The notes under the pieces were generated by a model. It did no database searches and was not told where the DNA came from. It saw only the letters and a list, made by a program, of their open reading frames with translations. A DNA stretch of 64,000 nucleotides from Sphingobacterium micropteri (GTDB taxonomy: Bacteria > Bacteroidota > Bacteroidia > Sphingobacteriales > Sphingobacteriaceae): positions 1-64,000 of the forward strand of contig NZ_JACOIK010000009.1 in NCBI RefSeq assembly GCF_014692515.1, in the 5' to 3' direction. A program made the position numbers and the translations under genes. Position 1 is the stretch's first letter; each line of letters begins with the position of its first letter. Shown piece after piece: positions 44,954-53,943 of the stretch.

Positions 44954-45043
44954 ATTTATCTTTGCCCACACGTAGACAAAATGCATAGCATTCACGGACC
45001 AACCGCATTGAGCTCATCCATGCTGTTAAAAACAAAGATAAAT
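44954..45043. promoter_or_regulatory. Face-to-face promoters formed by an 11-bp inverted repeat
   Basis: ATTTATCTTTG (44954-44964) and its exact reverse complement CAAAGATAAAT (45033-45043) place a TATCTTTG -7 motif on each strand. The plus copy would drive the GT2 gene (45096) and the minus copy the GT32 gene (44935), so the two transcripts overlap by about 70 bp. Confidence 0.55.
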
Positions 45044-45095
45044 GAATACTATGAATAATGCCTAAAGAAAAAATTATCACGCGTAATTTAATAAT

Positions 45096-45848
45096 ATGGG
45101 GATAAGCGGACTGGTTATCACATTCAACGAAGAGAAGTACATCGAAAAATGTATAACAGGTTTACAGAAAGTCTGTGATGAGATCATCATTATAGATTCC
45201 AATAGTCAGGACAAAACTGTCGAAATCGCTACCTCTCTGGGAGCAACCGTTATTTCTCAGCCTTTTTTAGGAGACGGCCCACAACGAACCTTTGGACTTC
45301 AATTCTGCCAACACGATTGGATATTGAATGTGGATACAGACGAGTTTTTGGACAAGGACTGTTTTCCATTTTTTGAAAAAAAAGAATACCTCCAACTCCC
45401 TTATGATGCGTATAGTTTCAAAAGAAGGAACTTTCTAAAAGATAAAGAGATAAATTTTGCAGATTGGTATCCCGATTATGCTTGTCGTTTTTTTAATAAA
45501 AACACCGCCCATCCCTCTTCCCATCATGTACATCAGCGCGTCGTCGCCACTGATCTCTACAAATCCGACATGCATTTAATACATTATGCTTGGGATAGTT
45601 TCCATCAATTGATTGCCAAAAAAAACCAATACACCGATTGGCAAGTGGAAGAATTCATCAAAAAAGAAAAAAAAGTAAATACGTTTTCACCCGTTATACA
45701 CGGTGCTACAGCGTTTTTTAAAGCCTATTTTTTAAAAAAAGGTATTTTTCATGGTATAGATGGTGTAACGTTTTCGTTAATTCAATCGTTTTTCTCTTAT
45801 ATGAAGTATGCGAAGATGCTGGAAGTGCAACGTCAACGCAAAATATAG
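45096..45848 (+). CDS. Glycosyltransferase family 2 (WaaE/KdtX-like)
   Basis: This 250-residue GT-A enzyme has GLVITFNEEKYIEKCITGLQ, DEIIIIDSNSQDKTVEIATS and the DXD-type LNVDTDEFLD near residue 85, followed by FKRRNFLKDKEINFADWYPD, which recalls the WaaE (LPS core beta-glucosyltransferase) subgroup. The donor sugar cannot be deduced. It is likely driven by the plus-strand TATCTTTG at 44957. Confidence 0.88.
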   Translation: MGISGLVITFNEEKYIEKCITGLQKVCDEIIIIDSNSQDKTVEIATSLGATVISQPFLGDGPQRTFGLQFCQHDWILNVDTDEFLDKDCFPFFEKKEYLQLPYDAYSFKRRNFLKDKEINFADWYPDYACRFFNKNTAHPSSHHVHQRVVATDLYKSDMHLIHYAWDSFHQLIAKKNQYTDWQVEEFIKKEKKVNTFSPVIHGATAFFKAYFLKKGIFHGIDGVTFSLIQSFFSYMKYAKMLEVQRQRKI

Positions 45849-45919
45849 GTGGCATATATTTTGTATGACACTACTTCATTTTTAAGAATTAGATTAAGAT
45901 AGGGACTAAACATTACTAG

Positions 45920-47017
45920 ATGACATATTCTTTACCTACGATTAAACAAAGTACGAAACCTGCAAAAAATAAAAGAGCTGTGGCGTTATGTGTGGATAAT
46001 GCTTATTTACCTTATGCCTCTTTCGTTGCAAGCCAAATACTGAAAAAAGAGCAAGAACGTAATTTCGATATCGTGATCTGTCTACCTGACACAGAAAAAA
46101 TCCCCGTATCGATCCATGAAGATATACGCTATTGTAGTGTTGACTTTTCTTCTATTAACGAACTTCCGGTTGGTCGCCTCTCGTCAGCAACCTATCACAA
46201 GATATTTTTACCCAGCCTTTTTAAAGATCAATATGAGCAGATATTGTATCTAGATGCCGATGTTTACATAAATGCACCTTGTATTTCACAAATTTTAGAT
46301 GGTAATAAGGACGGAAAGGGGTTGATGATGGCCATCGATATATCGGAGATCGAACGCAAATCGGGCTTCAATTTCCACAATGCTTACCTAAATCGATATA
46401 TAGCGCTAAAACATCAGTACAGAAATGCAGGCGTCATTTTATTTAATACGAAGCGTTTGCTCAAGATAGACTATTTAACGCAAATGATGGACTATGCGAA
46501 AAAGCATCGACATAAGCTTTTACGACATGACCAAACCTTGATCAACACCGTGCTTCATGACGAAATTGGGTCTCTATCTTTTTTATATAACTATCAGCTT
46601 ATCGATACAACCATACCTTTATTAGAAGAATTTCAGCCTAAAATCCTGCATTTTGTTGGAGAGCTAAAACCATGGAATACAGAAGAAGGCTTTATCGGCT
46701 CATTCCATACAGAATATGAGCACTACATCGGACAACATTTCCCTGCTCACCAGATTGACTCCAAAACAGAATTTGAGTTGAAGTTTGAGAGCCGTAAGAA
46801 AAAACGTAAATACAAGAATGTTGTTCGTGAGCAGCTGTCGCTAGGCGTATTCATCGGTAAAGAAAAGCTAAAGCATGTACTTTCTTTCTTCGACGAGGAG
46901 TCTCCGGACAATGTGATGAATAACCCTAAAATACGCCGGATCCTGTCACGGTTCAGAAGTACGATTGACACCTCTATTTATGAGTGCGAAATAGGTGCTT
47001 CAAGGAGTGTTTTGTAA
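45920..47017 (+). CDS. Glycosyltransferase family 8 (LPS galactosyl/glucosyltransferase-like)
   Basis: This 365-residue retaining GT-A enzyme shows ALCVDNAYLPYASFVASQIL, RLSSATYHKIFLPSLF and the DXD motif in ILYLDADVYINAPC near residue 112. A later YRNAGVILFNTKRLLK is family-typical, as is RHDQTLINTVLHDEIGSLSF. GT8 members such as WaaJ/WaaO add hexoses to the LPS core. A C-terminal basic extension of about 90 residues (KFESRKKKRKYKNVVREQLS) may anchor it to the membrane. Confidence 0.88.
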   Translation: MTYSLPTIKQSTKPAKNKRAVALCVDNAYLPYASFVASQILKKEQERNFDIVICLPDTEKIPVSIHEDIRYCSVDFSSINELPVGRLSSATYHKIFLPSLFKDQYEQILYLDADVYINAPCISQILDGNKDGKGLMMAIDISEIERKSGFNFHNAYLNRYIALKHQYRNAGVILFNTKRLLKIDYLTQMMDYAKKHRHKLLRHDQTLINTVLHDEIGSLSFLYNYQLIDTTIPLLEEFQPKILHFVGELKPWNTEEGFIGSFHTEYEHYIGQHFPAHQIDSKTEFELKFESRKKKRKYKNVVREQLSLGVFIGKEKLKHVLSFFDEESPDNVMNNPKIRRILSRFRSTIDTSIYECEIGASRSVL

Positions 47018-47050
47018 TTGTCTGGTAGTTTGCCAAATAATATAGTATAG

Positions 47051-48073
47051 ATGTTCAAAGATAAAACAATTATACTTGCAGTACATGAATACGCCGATTT
47101 TTCGACGACAATCAGAAAAAGTCTTGAACAGCTCGGCTTTACCGTAATAGAACTTGACACACATCAGCCTCTTTTTAAGTACAAAAATTTAACACAACGA
47201 TTTCATAATTTTTTTCGTAAAACCTTTTTAAAGGATCGAAATTACAAGCATCAACTCAAACAAAAAGCTATCGAAGAACAGCTGTTGCAACAATTGGAAT
47301 CCCATACACATGTGGATTACGCGTTGCTTATTCGAGCAGATATTTTACCTGAATCTGTCATTGACACGATCAGAAAAAAAACCGACCTCGTAGCAGCTTA
47401 TCAGTGGGACGGATTGGATCGTTTCCCGATAATTTATGATTATATACCTAGATTTGATCGCTTTTTTGTATTTGATTCGAAAGACTTGTCTGTAGAAAAA
47501 GTGCGGCCAGCTACTAATTTTTATTTTGATTATCTCAAGGTGGAGGATAACCGTACCGAAGAGGTACACGCTTCGTTTGTAGGGAGTTATTTTGAATATA
47601 GGAACCAAATTCTGAAAGATATCGCACGGCAGCTGCTAAATATTGGAGTCAAAACTGACATTTCTATTTTTAGCCAACGCAATCATGAAATAGAGATAAT
47701 ACAGTCATTAGGTTTTGCTCATTTGGATACTACCATAAGTTACGAAGACAATTTAACGCGAACAATGTCTTCTGACATCCTTATAGATGTCCATGTAAAT
47801 GATCATAAAGGTCTTTCCTTTAGGATATTAGAGGCTTTGGGATATGATAAGAAAATTATTACAACCAATACAGACGTCATGCGTTACGATTTTTATCAAC
47901 CCGAGAACATTTTTGTTTGGACGACGGGGCATAGTACAGCAGAATTAAAAGCATTTATAGATGCTCCACCGAAAAAAATAGAACAATATATAAAACACAA
48001 ATATAGCTTTACAAACTGGATTACGTATATTCTTAACAAACCACCCTACACGACAATACAATTGCCTAAATAG
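47051..48073 (+). CDS. Uncharacterised CgeB-like putative glycosyltransferase, paralog A
   Basis: This 340-residue protein has a GT-B-like pattern: an N-terminal Rossmann start (KTIILAVHEYADFSTTIRKS), a middle block YQWDGLDRFPIIYDYIPRFD and FFVFDSKDLS, and a C-terminal block DHKGLSFRILEALGYDKKII with TNTDVMRYDFY. The same blocks occur in the minus-strand gene 48918-49922, so the two are paralogs. It is similar in style to spore-coat CgeB-type transferases but not firmly placed. It lies 33 bp after GT8 in the same direction. Confidence 0.75.
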   Translation: MFKDKTIILAVHEYADFSTTIRKSLEQLGFTVIELDTHQPLFKYKNLTQRFHNFFRKTFLKDRNYKHQLKQKAIEEQLLQQLESHTHVDYALLIRADILPESVIDTIRKKTDLVAAYQWDGLDRFPIIYDYIPRFDRFFVFDSKDLSVEKVRPATNFYFDYLKVEDNRTEEVHASFVGSYFEYRNQILKDIARQLLNIGVKTDISIFSQRNHEIEIIQSLGFAHLDTTISYEDNLTRTMSSDILIDVHVNDHKGLSFRILEALGYDKKIITTNTDVMRYDFYQPENIFVWTTGHSTAELKAFIDAPPKKIEQYIKHKYSFTNWITYILNKPPYTTIQLPK

Positions 48074-48094
48074 CCGCTTTCAAATGTTATTTTT

Positions 48095-48102
48095 TATCTT
48101 TG
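48095..48102 (+). promoter_or_regulatory. -7 promoter element within glycan locus
   Basis: TATCTTTG lies 16 bp before the ATG at 48119. It gives the next gene its own transcript. Confidence 0.55.
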
Positions 48103-48118
48103 GAAAAAATTATCAGAC

Positions 48119-48910
48119 ATGCCAAAAAAGGTTTTACACTCTATTTTATATCAATACACGATACGCTTCAACAAACGCGTAGTAAAACAGCGAGAAAGCC
48201 CCAATAGCATTCCTGTTATCATTATCAACTTTAATCAACTTGATAGTCTTAAGAAGTTGATTGATTTTCTATTGGATAGAAAAATAGAGAATATAGTCAT
48301 CATTGATAACCAATCGGACTATCCCCCTTTACTGGAGTATTATAAGAGCATTGAATCAAGGGTTAACATTGAGTTGATGGATAAGAATTATGGTCACATG
48401 GTTTTTTTTGAAAATAAAAGCCTCCAAAAGAAATACGGGCAGGGCTACTATATCGTTACGGATGCCGATATCCTGCCAAATCCCAATCTGCCAAAAGATT
48501 TTATCCAAACTATGATCCAAAAAATGGATAAGTACAAATGGAGAATTGTAAAGGTAGGATTTGCACTAGATACAGAAACAATACCTGATCACTATCCTTT
48601 GAAAGAAAGAGTTGTCAGCTGGGAAAGTAAGTATTGGGAAAAAGAGTTAGAAAAAGATGTATTTTCTGCTGATATAGATACCACGTTTGCTTTATATAAA
48701 CCTTTTTACCCTACTAAATTCAAGGTGAGTAAGCTTAAATTTTATAGAGCTATCAGACTTGCTGGCGACTTTACGAGCAAACACATGGGCTGGTACATAA
48801 ACCCTAGGAACATGACAGAGGAGCAGTCACACTATATGAAAACTTCCTCCGGTTCCAGTTCCTGGAAATTCGATGAAAACGGAAACCTACTTTCTTCGTC
48901 GTACTATTAA
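48119..48910 (+). CDS. GT2-like putative glycosyltransferase
   Basis: This 263-residue protein has a GT-A beginning, IPVIIINFNQLDSLKKLIDF and IENIVIIDNQSDYPPLLEYY, and a DXD-like YIVTDADILPNPN near residue 120. It then continues with an acidic-aromatic C-terminal region rather than a canonical GT2 end, as in small Bacteroidota glycosyltransferases of capsule loci. Donor and acceptor are unknown. It converges with paralog B, 7 bp away. Confidence 0.78.
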   Translation: MPKKVLHSILYQYTIRFNKRVVKQRESPNSIPVIIINFNQLDSLKKLIDFLLDRKIENIVIIDNQSDYPPLLEYYKSIESRVNIELMDKNYGHMVFFENKSLQKKYGQGYYIVTDADILPNPNLPKDFIQTMIQKMDKYKWRIVKVGFALDTETIPDHYPLKERVVSWESKYWEKELEKDVFSADIDTTFALYKPFYPTKFKVSKLKFYRAIRLAGDFTSKHMGWYINPRNMTEEQSHYMKTSSGSSSWKFDENGNLLSSSYY

Positions 48911-48917
48911 AAAAGGC

Positions 48918-49922
48918 CTATTTTATATTTAATATATGCTTTATCCAATAGGAAAAGCTGTACTTCAGCCGTATTGATTCGTCAATAGGTTTATAAGGGG
49001 TTCCAACAAATTTTAAAAGCTCTATTTCGTTCAGTGTATCGGAGCGTAGTACATAAAAATTATCCGGTGTATAAAAATCGTATTTAACAACATTTACGTT
49101 TGTAGTAATAACTTTCTTTCGGTATTTAAGTCCTTCAAAAATCCGAAATGAAAGTCCTGTATGGTCACTGATCACGAAATCTACAATAACTTTTGCTTTT
49201 TCCACTCGCTCTAAATATTCTTCAAACGGCACCAGATCTGTCAAACATTCGATTCCCCGTTGTCCATAAGCAGGCATGTGATGGAGATTTTCCGGTTGAA
49301 ATCTGATCTCAAACCTCACCCTTCCCAAACACCCTTTTGCCATCTCGAAAAAGTCCAATAATAATTTCTCTCTACTTTTCGCGTAGTACCCTAAAAAGTA
49401 GATATCATACGATGTATCTATTTGTTGAACGTTGTAGTAATCAAAATAAAAATTGTGAGAAAGGTAAGTTTTAAACTTTCCGTCAGCCTGTACATCATCT
49501 TTATCGAATACAAAGAAACTATCAAATAATGGAATTCGTTCATATATGGATGGATTACGTTTTAATCCATCATAATGATAGGCAACCATATAATTTGATT
49601 TCTCTTTCGCTTTGACCAAGACATCACGATGAAAATAATCTGCCCGGAGAACTAAACAATAATCAAATTTCTCATATTCGTCAATTCTTTTTGCTAAGTT
49701 CTCCGCAACATGAGCTCGCTTTAATTCTAACTTATAGTTAGAATTACCGTCAACTACTTTTCTATATAAATTAAAAAGACGCTGAAAAATACTTTCGTAT
49801 TTAAACTTAACAGAATCGCGAAGAACTGTGGTAACTTCAAAATCAAGAAATTCCAAATTCTTTTGTACTAATTTATACAAATTATAATCATCAGGAGCTA
49901 TAAATAGGATTCTCTTTTTCAT
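48918..49922 (-). CDS. Uncharacterised CgeB-like putative glycosyltransferase, paralog B
   Basis: This 334-residue protein is colinear with the gene at 47051-48073: KKRILFIAPDDYNLYKLVQK, RADYFHRDV, AYHYDGLKRNPSIYERIPLF, FFVFDKDDV, DHTGLSFRIFEGLKYRKKVI and TNVNVVKYDFYTPDN all have counterparts. It is on the opposite strand with one GT gene between the paralogs, so the copy arose by an inverted duplication or separate import. A family-level function as a glycosyltransferase is inferred from fold pattern and locus. Confidence 0.75.
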   Translation of the reverse strand: MKKRILFIAPDDYNLYKLVQKNLEFLDFEVTTVLRDSVKFKYESIFQRLFNLYRKVVDGNSNYKLELKRAHVAENLAKRIDEYEKFDYCLVLRADYFHRDVLVKAKEKSNYMVAYHYDGLKRNPSIYERIPLFDSFFVFDKDDVQADGKFKTYLSHNFYFDYYNVQQIDTSYDIYFLGYYAKSREKLLLDFFEMAKGCLGRVRFEIRFQPENLHHMPAYGQRGIECLTDLVPFEEYLERVEKAKVIVDFVISDHTGLSFRIFEGLKYRKKVITTNVNVVKYDFYTPDNFYVLRSDTLNEIELLKFVGTPYKPIDESIRLKYSFSYWIKHILNIK

Positions 49923-50123
49923 GGATGATATTATATACTATTGTCATTAGAAGTTAAACATACCAAAAAATATCTTGAAAACATAGCTGGAGCGAGGTTT
50001 AGCAAAGCTAAAAGGCTATCTTTATGCACGTCTAGTCCTGCTGTTTTTGATATAACTTTTTTTTAAAAAAATAATCAACAGGACTTACTTTGTTTGCAAT
50101 ACCGAGTTTCAATTTTTATCGGC

Positions 50124-50156
50124 TTGTATGTAATCGGAAAATTAAATGTAAGTTTG
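50124..50156 (+). promoter_or_regulatory. Promoter of GT2 gene at 50199
   Basis: TTG (50124-50126) and TAAGTTTG (50149-50156) are separated by 22 bases, slightly longer than usual. The site supports the downstream ATG at 50199, since it lies inside a longer TTG-started frame. Confidence 0.5.
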
Positions 50157-50198
50157 TATCTAGGTCGGATGTTAACATTTAAATTTGATATAACAAAT

Positions 50199-51056
50199 AT
50201 GCATTATCCTTTAGTATCTATAATAATACCGTGTTATAATCAAGCTCCTTTTTTAGAAAAAACCTTACGCTCTGTATCGAATCAATTATACAATAATTGG
50301 GAATGCTTAATAGTAAATGACGGTTCAACAGATGATTCCGCTCGTATAGCTGAAAAATTATGTGGCACAGATTTAAGATTTAAGCTACTCAGTAAAAAAA
50401 ATGGTGGGTTAAGCAGTGCTCGAAACTACGGCTTAAAGCATGCTAAAGGTGATTTTATACAATTTTTGGACGGCGATGATCTTCTTTATGAAGAAAAACT
50501 AAGTGAATCATTAATCGACATCGGCCAACATGATATTGTCATAACCTCTTTTAATCATCTTAAGAAAAATCAAATAATAGCCCCTTTTTGCAGGCTTGAT
50601 CCCGCATACTTTACATATCAAAATATATTGCTAGAATGGGATTCATCCTTTTCTATACCTATTCATTGTGGTCTATTCAAGTCCAGTCTGCTAAAGGACT
50701 TTCGATTTAACGAAGATATTCAAGCCGGCGAAGACTGGTTATTTTGGTTATCGATCTACAAAAGGAAGGTCTTAACGAAATATATCGATCGCGAACTAGT
50801 CTGTTATAGACTACATGACCGGAGTATGACCCAAGATGCTGAGTACATGGCGCAAAACAAACAAAAAGTTCATTTGATTATTTATAATGAACTTAACAAC
50901 GAATATAAACTTTCTTTCTTTGAACGGTTCTCATTAGAGGCACTTACAAGACGTCAAGAGGTAATAAATTCATACATTAAAAGAGAAAAACGCCTAAAGA
51001 ATAGGATAAAATCTTATATCAAAAGACTCACCGACAAACCTTACATTAGCCAATAG
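50199..51056 (+). CDS. Glycosyltransferase family 2
   Basis: This 285-residue enzyme begins MHYPLVSIIIPCYNQAPFLE, then CLIVNDGSTDDSARIAEKLC and IQFLDGDDLLYEEKL, with the DXD-type motif near residue 88. GEDWLFWLSIY supplies the conserved ED-W acidic block typical of inverting GT2. The ATG at 50199 is used because the promoter motif and the family beginning both point to it. It probably adds a sugar to the O-chain or core; the substrate is unknown. Confidence 0.9.
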   Translation: MHYPLVSIIIPCYNQAPFLEKTLRSVSNQLYNNWECLIVNDGSTDDSARIAEKLCGTDLRFKLLSKKNGGLSSARNYGLKHAKGDFIQFLDGDDLLYEEKLSESLIDIGQHDIVITSFNHLKKNQIIAPFCRLDPAYFTYQNILLEWDSSFSIPIHCGLFKSSLLKDFRFNEDIQAGEDWLFWLSIYKRKVLTKYIDRELVCYRLHDRSMTQDAEYMAQNKQKVHLIIYNELNNEYKLSFFERFSLEALTRRQEVINSYIKREKRLKNRIKSYIKRLTDKPYISQ

Positions 51057-51269
51057 CTAAGCTAATTATTAAGTATTAACAACAAACAACATAAATTAAC
51101 GTTAACATGTTGTACCCAACAATTTACATCTTTATTCTGATTTACTATTGTAATTTATTATCGTTTTATTCTTAAACAAAATTTGTAGCATCTAACAAGT
51201 AATATCATATATTTTAAAAGTGAAAAATACTGCCGACATGTTGTCATTCGAAAAAATGAGGAACAAAAA

Positions 51270-52109
51270 ATGAAAACGATCAAAGTAGGTATATTATATA
51301 TTTGTACAGGAAGATATTCCGTATTCTGGGATCGATTTTATCATTCAGCTGAAGAATTCTTACTCACGGAAAACGATATAGAGAAGCATTATTTTATATT
51401 TACCGATTCAGAACAAGCTGAAAAAGGATATAGAATTCACCGTTATTTCAAGAATTCAGAAGGGTTCCCGTCCGACTCTATCAAACGTTTTGAAATGTTT
51501 CTGTCCATTCAAGAAGATCTGAAATATATGGACTACGTTTATTTTCTGAATGCCAACATGAATTTCGTACAGAAAGTAGGAAAGGAAATACTTCCCGTAG
51601 GTTTTAAATCCGGATTAGTTGGCGTATTGCATCCTGGATATTTTCAATCAGGCAAAGAAGAACTGCCTTATGAGCGAAATCCCGATTCCAAAGCATTTAT
51701 TCCAAATATAGAAGGACATAGCTACCATTATTTTATGGGCGGCTTTAACGGCGGTAAAACCGATGATTTTTTGACCATGTGTCTCACATGTAGTAACAAT
51801 ATTCGAGAAGATGCCAAGAACAACATAGTTGCTTGCTTCCACGACGAATCCCATATCAATGCTTATTTCCTAACAAAAAATATTTTAATCTTATCTCCGG
51901 AATATGGCTTTCCCGAAGATCTCGAAGCGCCTTTTACACCAAAAGTAATTATATTAAATAAGGCAAAACATTACGGAGGTTATTTCATCAAAGAATACGC
52001 TAATCCATTTCTGCTTCCCTCTCCTTTTAAAAAGAAAAATGGCTTTGGGAAGATCAAATCAAAAATAAAAAAGATTATATCTAAGATACGTAAATACCTA
52101 AATCCATGA
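51270..52109 (+). CDS. Glycosyltransferase family 6 (ABO blood-group transferase-like), NAN variant
   Basis: This 279-residue enzyme begins with KVGILYICTGRYSVFWDRFY, which I recognise as the GT6 start; vertebrate members include blood-group A/B transferases and alpha-1,3-galactosyltransferase. The metal-binding DXD of the animal enzymes is replaced by N94-A-N96 in YFLNANMNF, the bacterial metal-independent form. YHYFMGGFNGGKTDDF matches the acceptor/donor region. It overlaps the GT11 fucosyltransferase gene by four bases (ATGA), implying sequential action on one glycan. The donor (GalNAc, Gal or Glc) is not determinable. Confidence 0.85.
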   Translation: MKTIKVGILYICTGRYSVFWDRFYHSAEEFLLTENDIEKHYFIFTDSEQAEKGYRIHRYFKNSEGFPSDSIKRFEMFLSIQEDLKYMDYVYFLNANMNFVQKVGKEILPVGFKSGLVGVLHPGYFQSGKEELPYERNPDSKAFIPNIEGHSYHYFMGGFNGGKTDDFLTMCLTCSNNIREDAKNNIVACFHDESHINAYFLTKNILILSPEYGFPEDLEAPFTPKVIILNKAKHYGGYFIKEYANPFLLPSPFKKKNGFGKIKSKIKKIISKIRKYLNP

Positions 52110-52963
52110 TCGTGACGAAATTACAGGGAGGCCTAGGAAATCAAATGTTTCAGTATGCTGCCGCTTATGCTAACTCCGATCAGATTTATCTAGACCTAGA
52201 TTTTCTGCATCATCACCAGACATCAAACAAAACATTTACTCGTAGATATTATGAGCTTTCTCTTTTCCCAAATCTATTATATGAGACAGTAAGCCGCTAT
52301 CAGAAAAAAATTTTTTTTTCCAAAAGTCTTTTTTACAAATTGCTACGAAAGTTAATCGGCACGGACGTAATTATACAACAAGAAAATGAGCTAGTCAGTT
52401 TCAGTGCTGAAAAACATTATGTTTATTTAGATGGTTATTTTCAGTCTGAGCATTATTTTGCACATGCCCGGGAACGCATCTTACATGCTTTTAGTTTCCC
52501 AAGACTGGATCCGATAAATCAGGTATTGATTGACGAAATATCATCGCACGAAAACAGTGTATCCTTGCATATCCGACGAGGGGATTATCTAAAACCAGAG
52601 GTTATCAAATATCATGGGCTTCTCTCCCTTTTTTATTATCATGAAGCTTTACAGTTACTTCAGCGCCAATTCCGAGATATAAAAATCTTTATTTTCTCTG
52701 ATGACCCCGCTTTTGCCAGAGAAAATTTTGGGCACTTTTCTTACGTTACGATCGTCGAGGGCAATGAGAAAGATGCATGGAAAGATATGGCTTTAATGGC
52801 TGCTTGCAGACACCATATTATCGCAAATAGTTCGTTTAGCTGGTGGGGGGCCTGGCTTTCCACAAAACAAGGTGTTAAGATCGCGCCTAAAAGATGGTTT
52901 AATCCAGAGGTAGCTTCTTTTGATATTAGTGATATTATCCCAAAAAATTGGTTAACAATATAA
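52106..52963 (+). CDS. Glycosyltransferase family 11 (alpha-1,2-fucosyltransferase)
   Basis: This 285-residue enzyme begins MIVTKLQGGLGNQMFQYA, the GT11 signature. HIRRGDY at 155-161 is the GDP-fucose-binding motif shared by alpha-1,2- and alpha-1,6-fucosyltransferases, and ANSSFSWWGAWLS is a conserved C-terminal block. It makes Fuc-alpha-1,2-Gal (H-antigen type) linkages from GDP-fucose. Its start overlaps the stop of the GT6 gene. A second, broken GT11 copy lies at 55450-55648. Confidence 0.94.
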   Translation: MIVTKLQGGLGNQMFQYAAAYANSDQIYLDLDFLHHHQTSNKTFTRRYYELSLFPNLLYETVSRYQKKIFFSKSLFYKLLRKLIGTDVIIQQENELVSFSAEKHYVYLDGYFQSEHYFAHARERILHAFSFPRLDPINQVLIDEISSHENSVSLHIRRGDYLKPEVIKYHGLLSLFYYHEALQLLQRQFRDIKIFIFSDDPAFARENFGHFSYVTIVEGNEKDAWKDMALMAACRHHIIANSSFSWWGAWLSTKQGVKIAPKRWFNPEVASFDISDIIPKNWLTI

Positions 52964-52964
52964 A

Positions 52965-53807
52965 ATGAAAAAACCTAAAATAAGCATCGTCATAGCGAAT
53001 TATAATAATGGCTTTTTTTTTCCGGATTGCTATAACAGTTTGGTTAACCAGACCTCGAGGGATTGGGAAGCGATTGTTCTGGACGACTGCTCGACAGATA
53101 ACTCAGAGGACATAATACTACGATTGATAAAAGATGACCCCCGGTTTCACTTTCATCGGAACGAAAAGAATATCGGTTATCAAAGAACACTTTTAAAAGG
53201 CATCGCATTGTCTCGATCATCTATATTCGCTAGGTTAGACCCCGACGATGCGCTGGCGTTACATGCGATACAGGTTTCTTTAAAGGCTCATGAAGATCAT
53301 CCCGAAGCGGGCCTAGTATATTCTAATTTTGTTTTCTGCAACGAGGAATTGCATCCTAGAGAAGTGCATCAAGGTCAACAGATTACTGACCTTGATAATA
53401 AATACCTAAACTTTCTGGGAGAGATATCGCATTTTGCGAGTTTTAAGAAAAATTTTTATGACCTCACTACTGGCATTGATCCATTTATAAAAAGAGCGGA
53501 AGATAAAGACATTTACATGAAAATGTGTGAGGTGGCACCTGTCAAATACATTGATGAGGATATTTATCTTTATCGCGTGCATCAAAGAGGTGTTTCAGGC
53601 GGCGATAATCAAGAAAAAGCCTTATTCTGGCATTGGGTTGCAATAATTAAGATGGCCCAACGGCGGGGTATTGATATTGAAGATTTGTTTGTCGAAAACT
53701 ACGTACCTCGCAGCGTAATGGAAAATAAACTAAATCGAATAAAAAGATCTAAATGGGCAAAACTAGGTGCCAAACTCGGATTGTTTAAGGCTTATCGCAA
53801 TATATAG
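52965..53807 (+). CDS. Glycosyltransferase family 2
   Basis: This 280-residue enzyme starts one base after the GT11 stop, hence the same operon. It shows KISIVIANYNNGFFFPDCYN, AIVLDDCSTDNSEDIILRLI and RLDPDDALALHA with the DXD-type motif near residue 88. AEDKDIYMKMCEVA is the acidic block expected after the central sheet. It is the last intact gene of the glycan locus. Confidence 0.9.
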   Translation: MKKPKISIVIANYNNGFFFPDCYNSLVNQTSRDWEAIVLDDCSTDNSEDIILRLIKDDPRFHFHRNEKNIGYQRTLLKGIALSRSSIFARLDPDDALALHAIQVSLKAHEDHPEAGLVYSNFVFCNEELHPREVHQGQQITDLDNKYLNFLGEISHFASFKKNFYDLTTGIDPFIKRAEDKDIYMKMCEVAPVKYIDEDIYLYRVHQRGVSGGDNQEKALFWHWVAIIKMAQRRGIDIEDLFVENYVPRSVMENKLNRIKRSKWAKLGAKLGLFKAYRNI

Positions 53808-53943
53808 TAGAACGAATCGTTGACGTGCCTATACTCTTGACAAAATTAGTAGTCAAAAGGCTGTAAAATAAATGTTTCCCAGATTTGGGTTAATCTTTTT
53901 CGACTAACAAAGGTCGAGCAAGAAAACTATAAATCAAAAATAT

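Noticed and set aside
50094..50198. 35-codon N-terminal extension of the GT2 gene with TTG start
   Set aside because: A promoter motif lies inside it and the conserved GT2 sequence starts at the ATG 50199.
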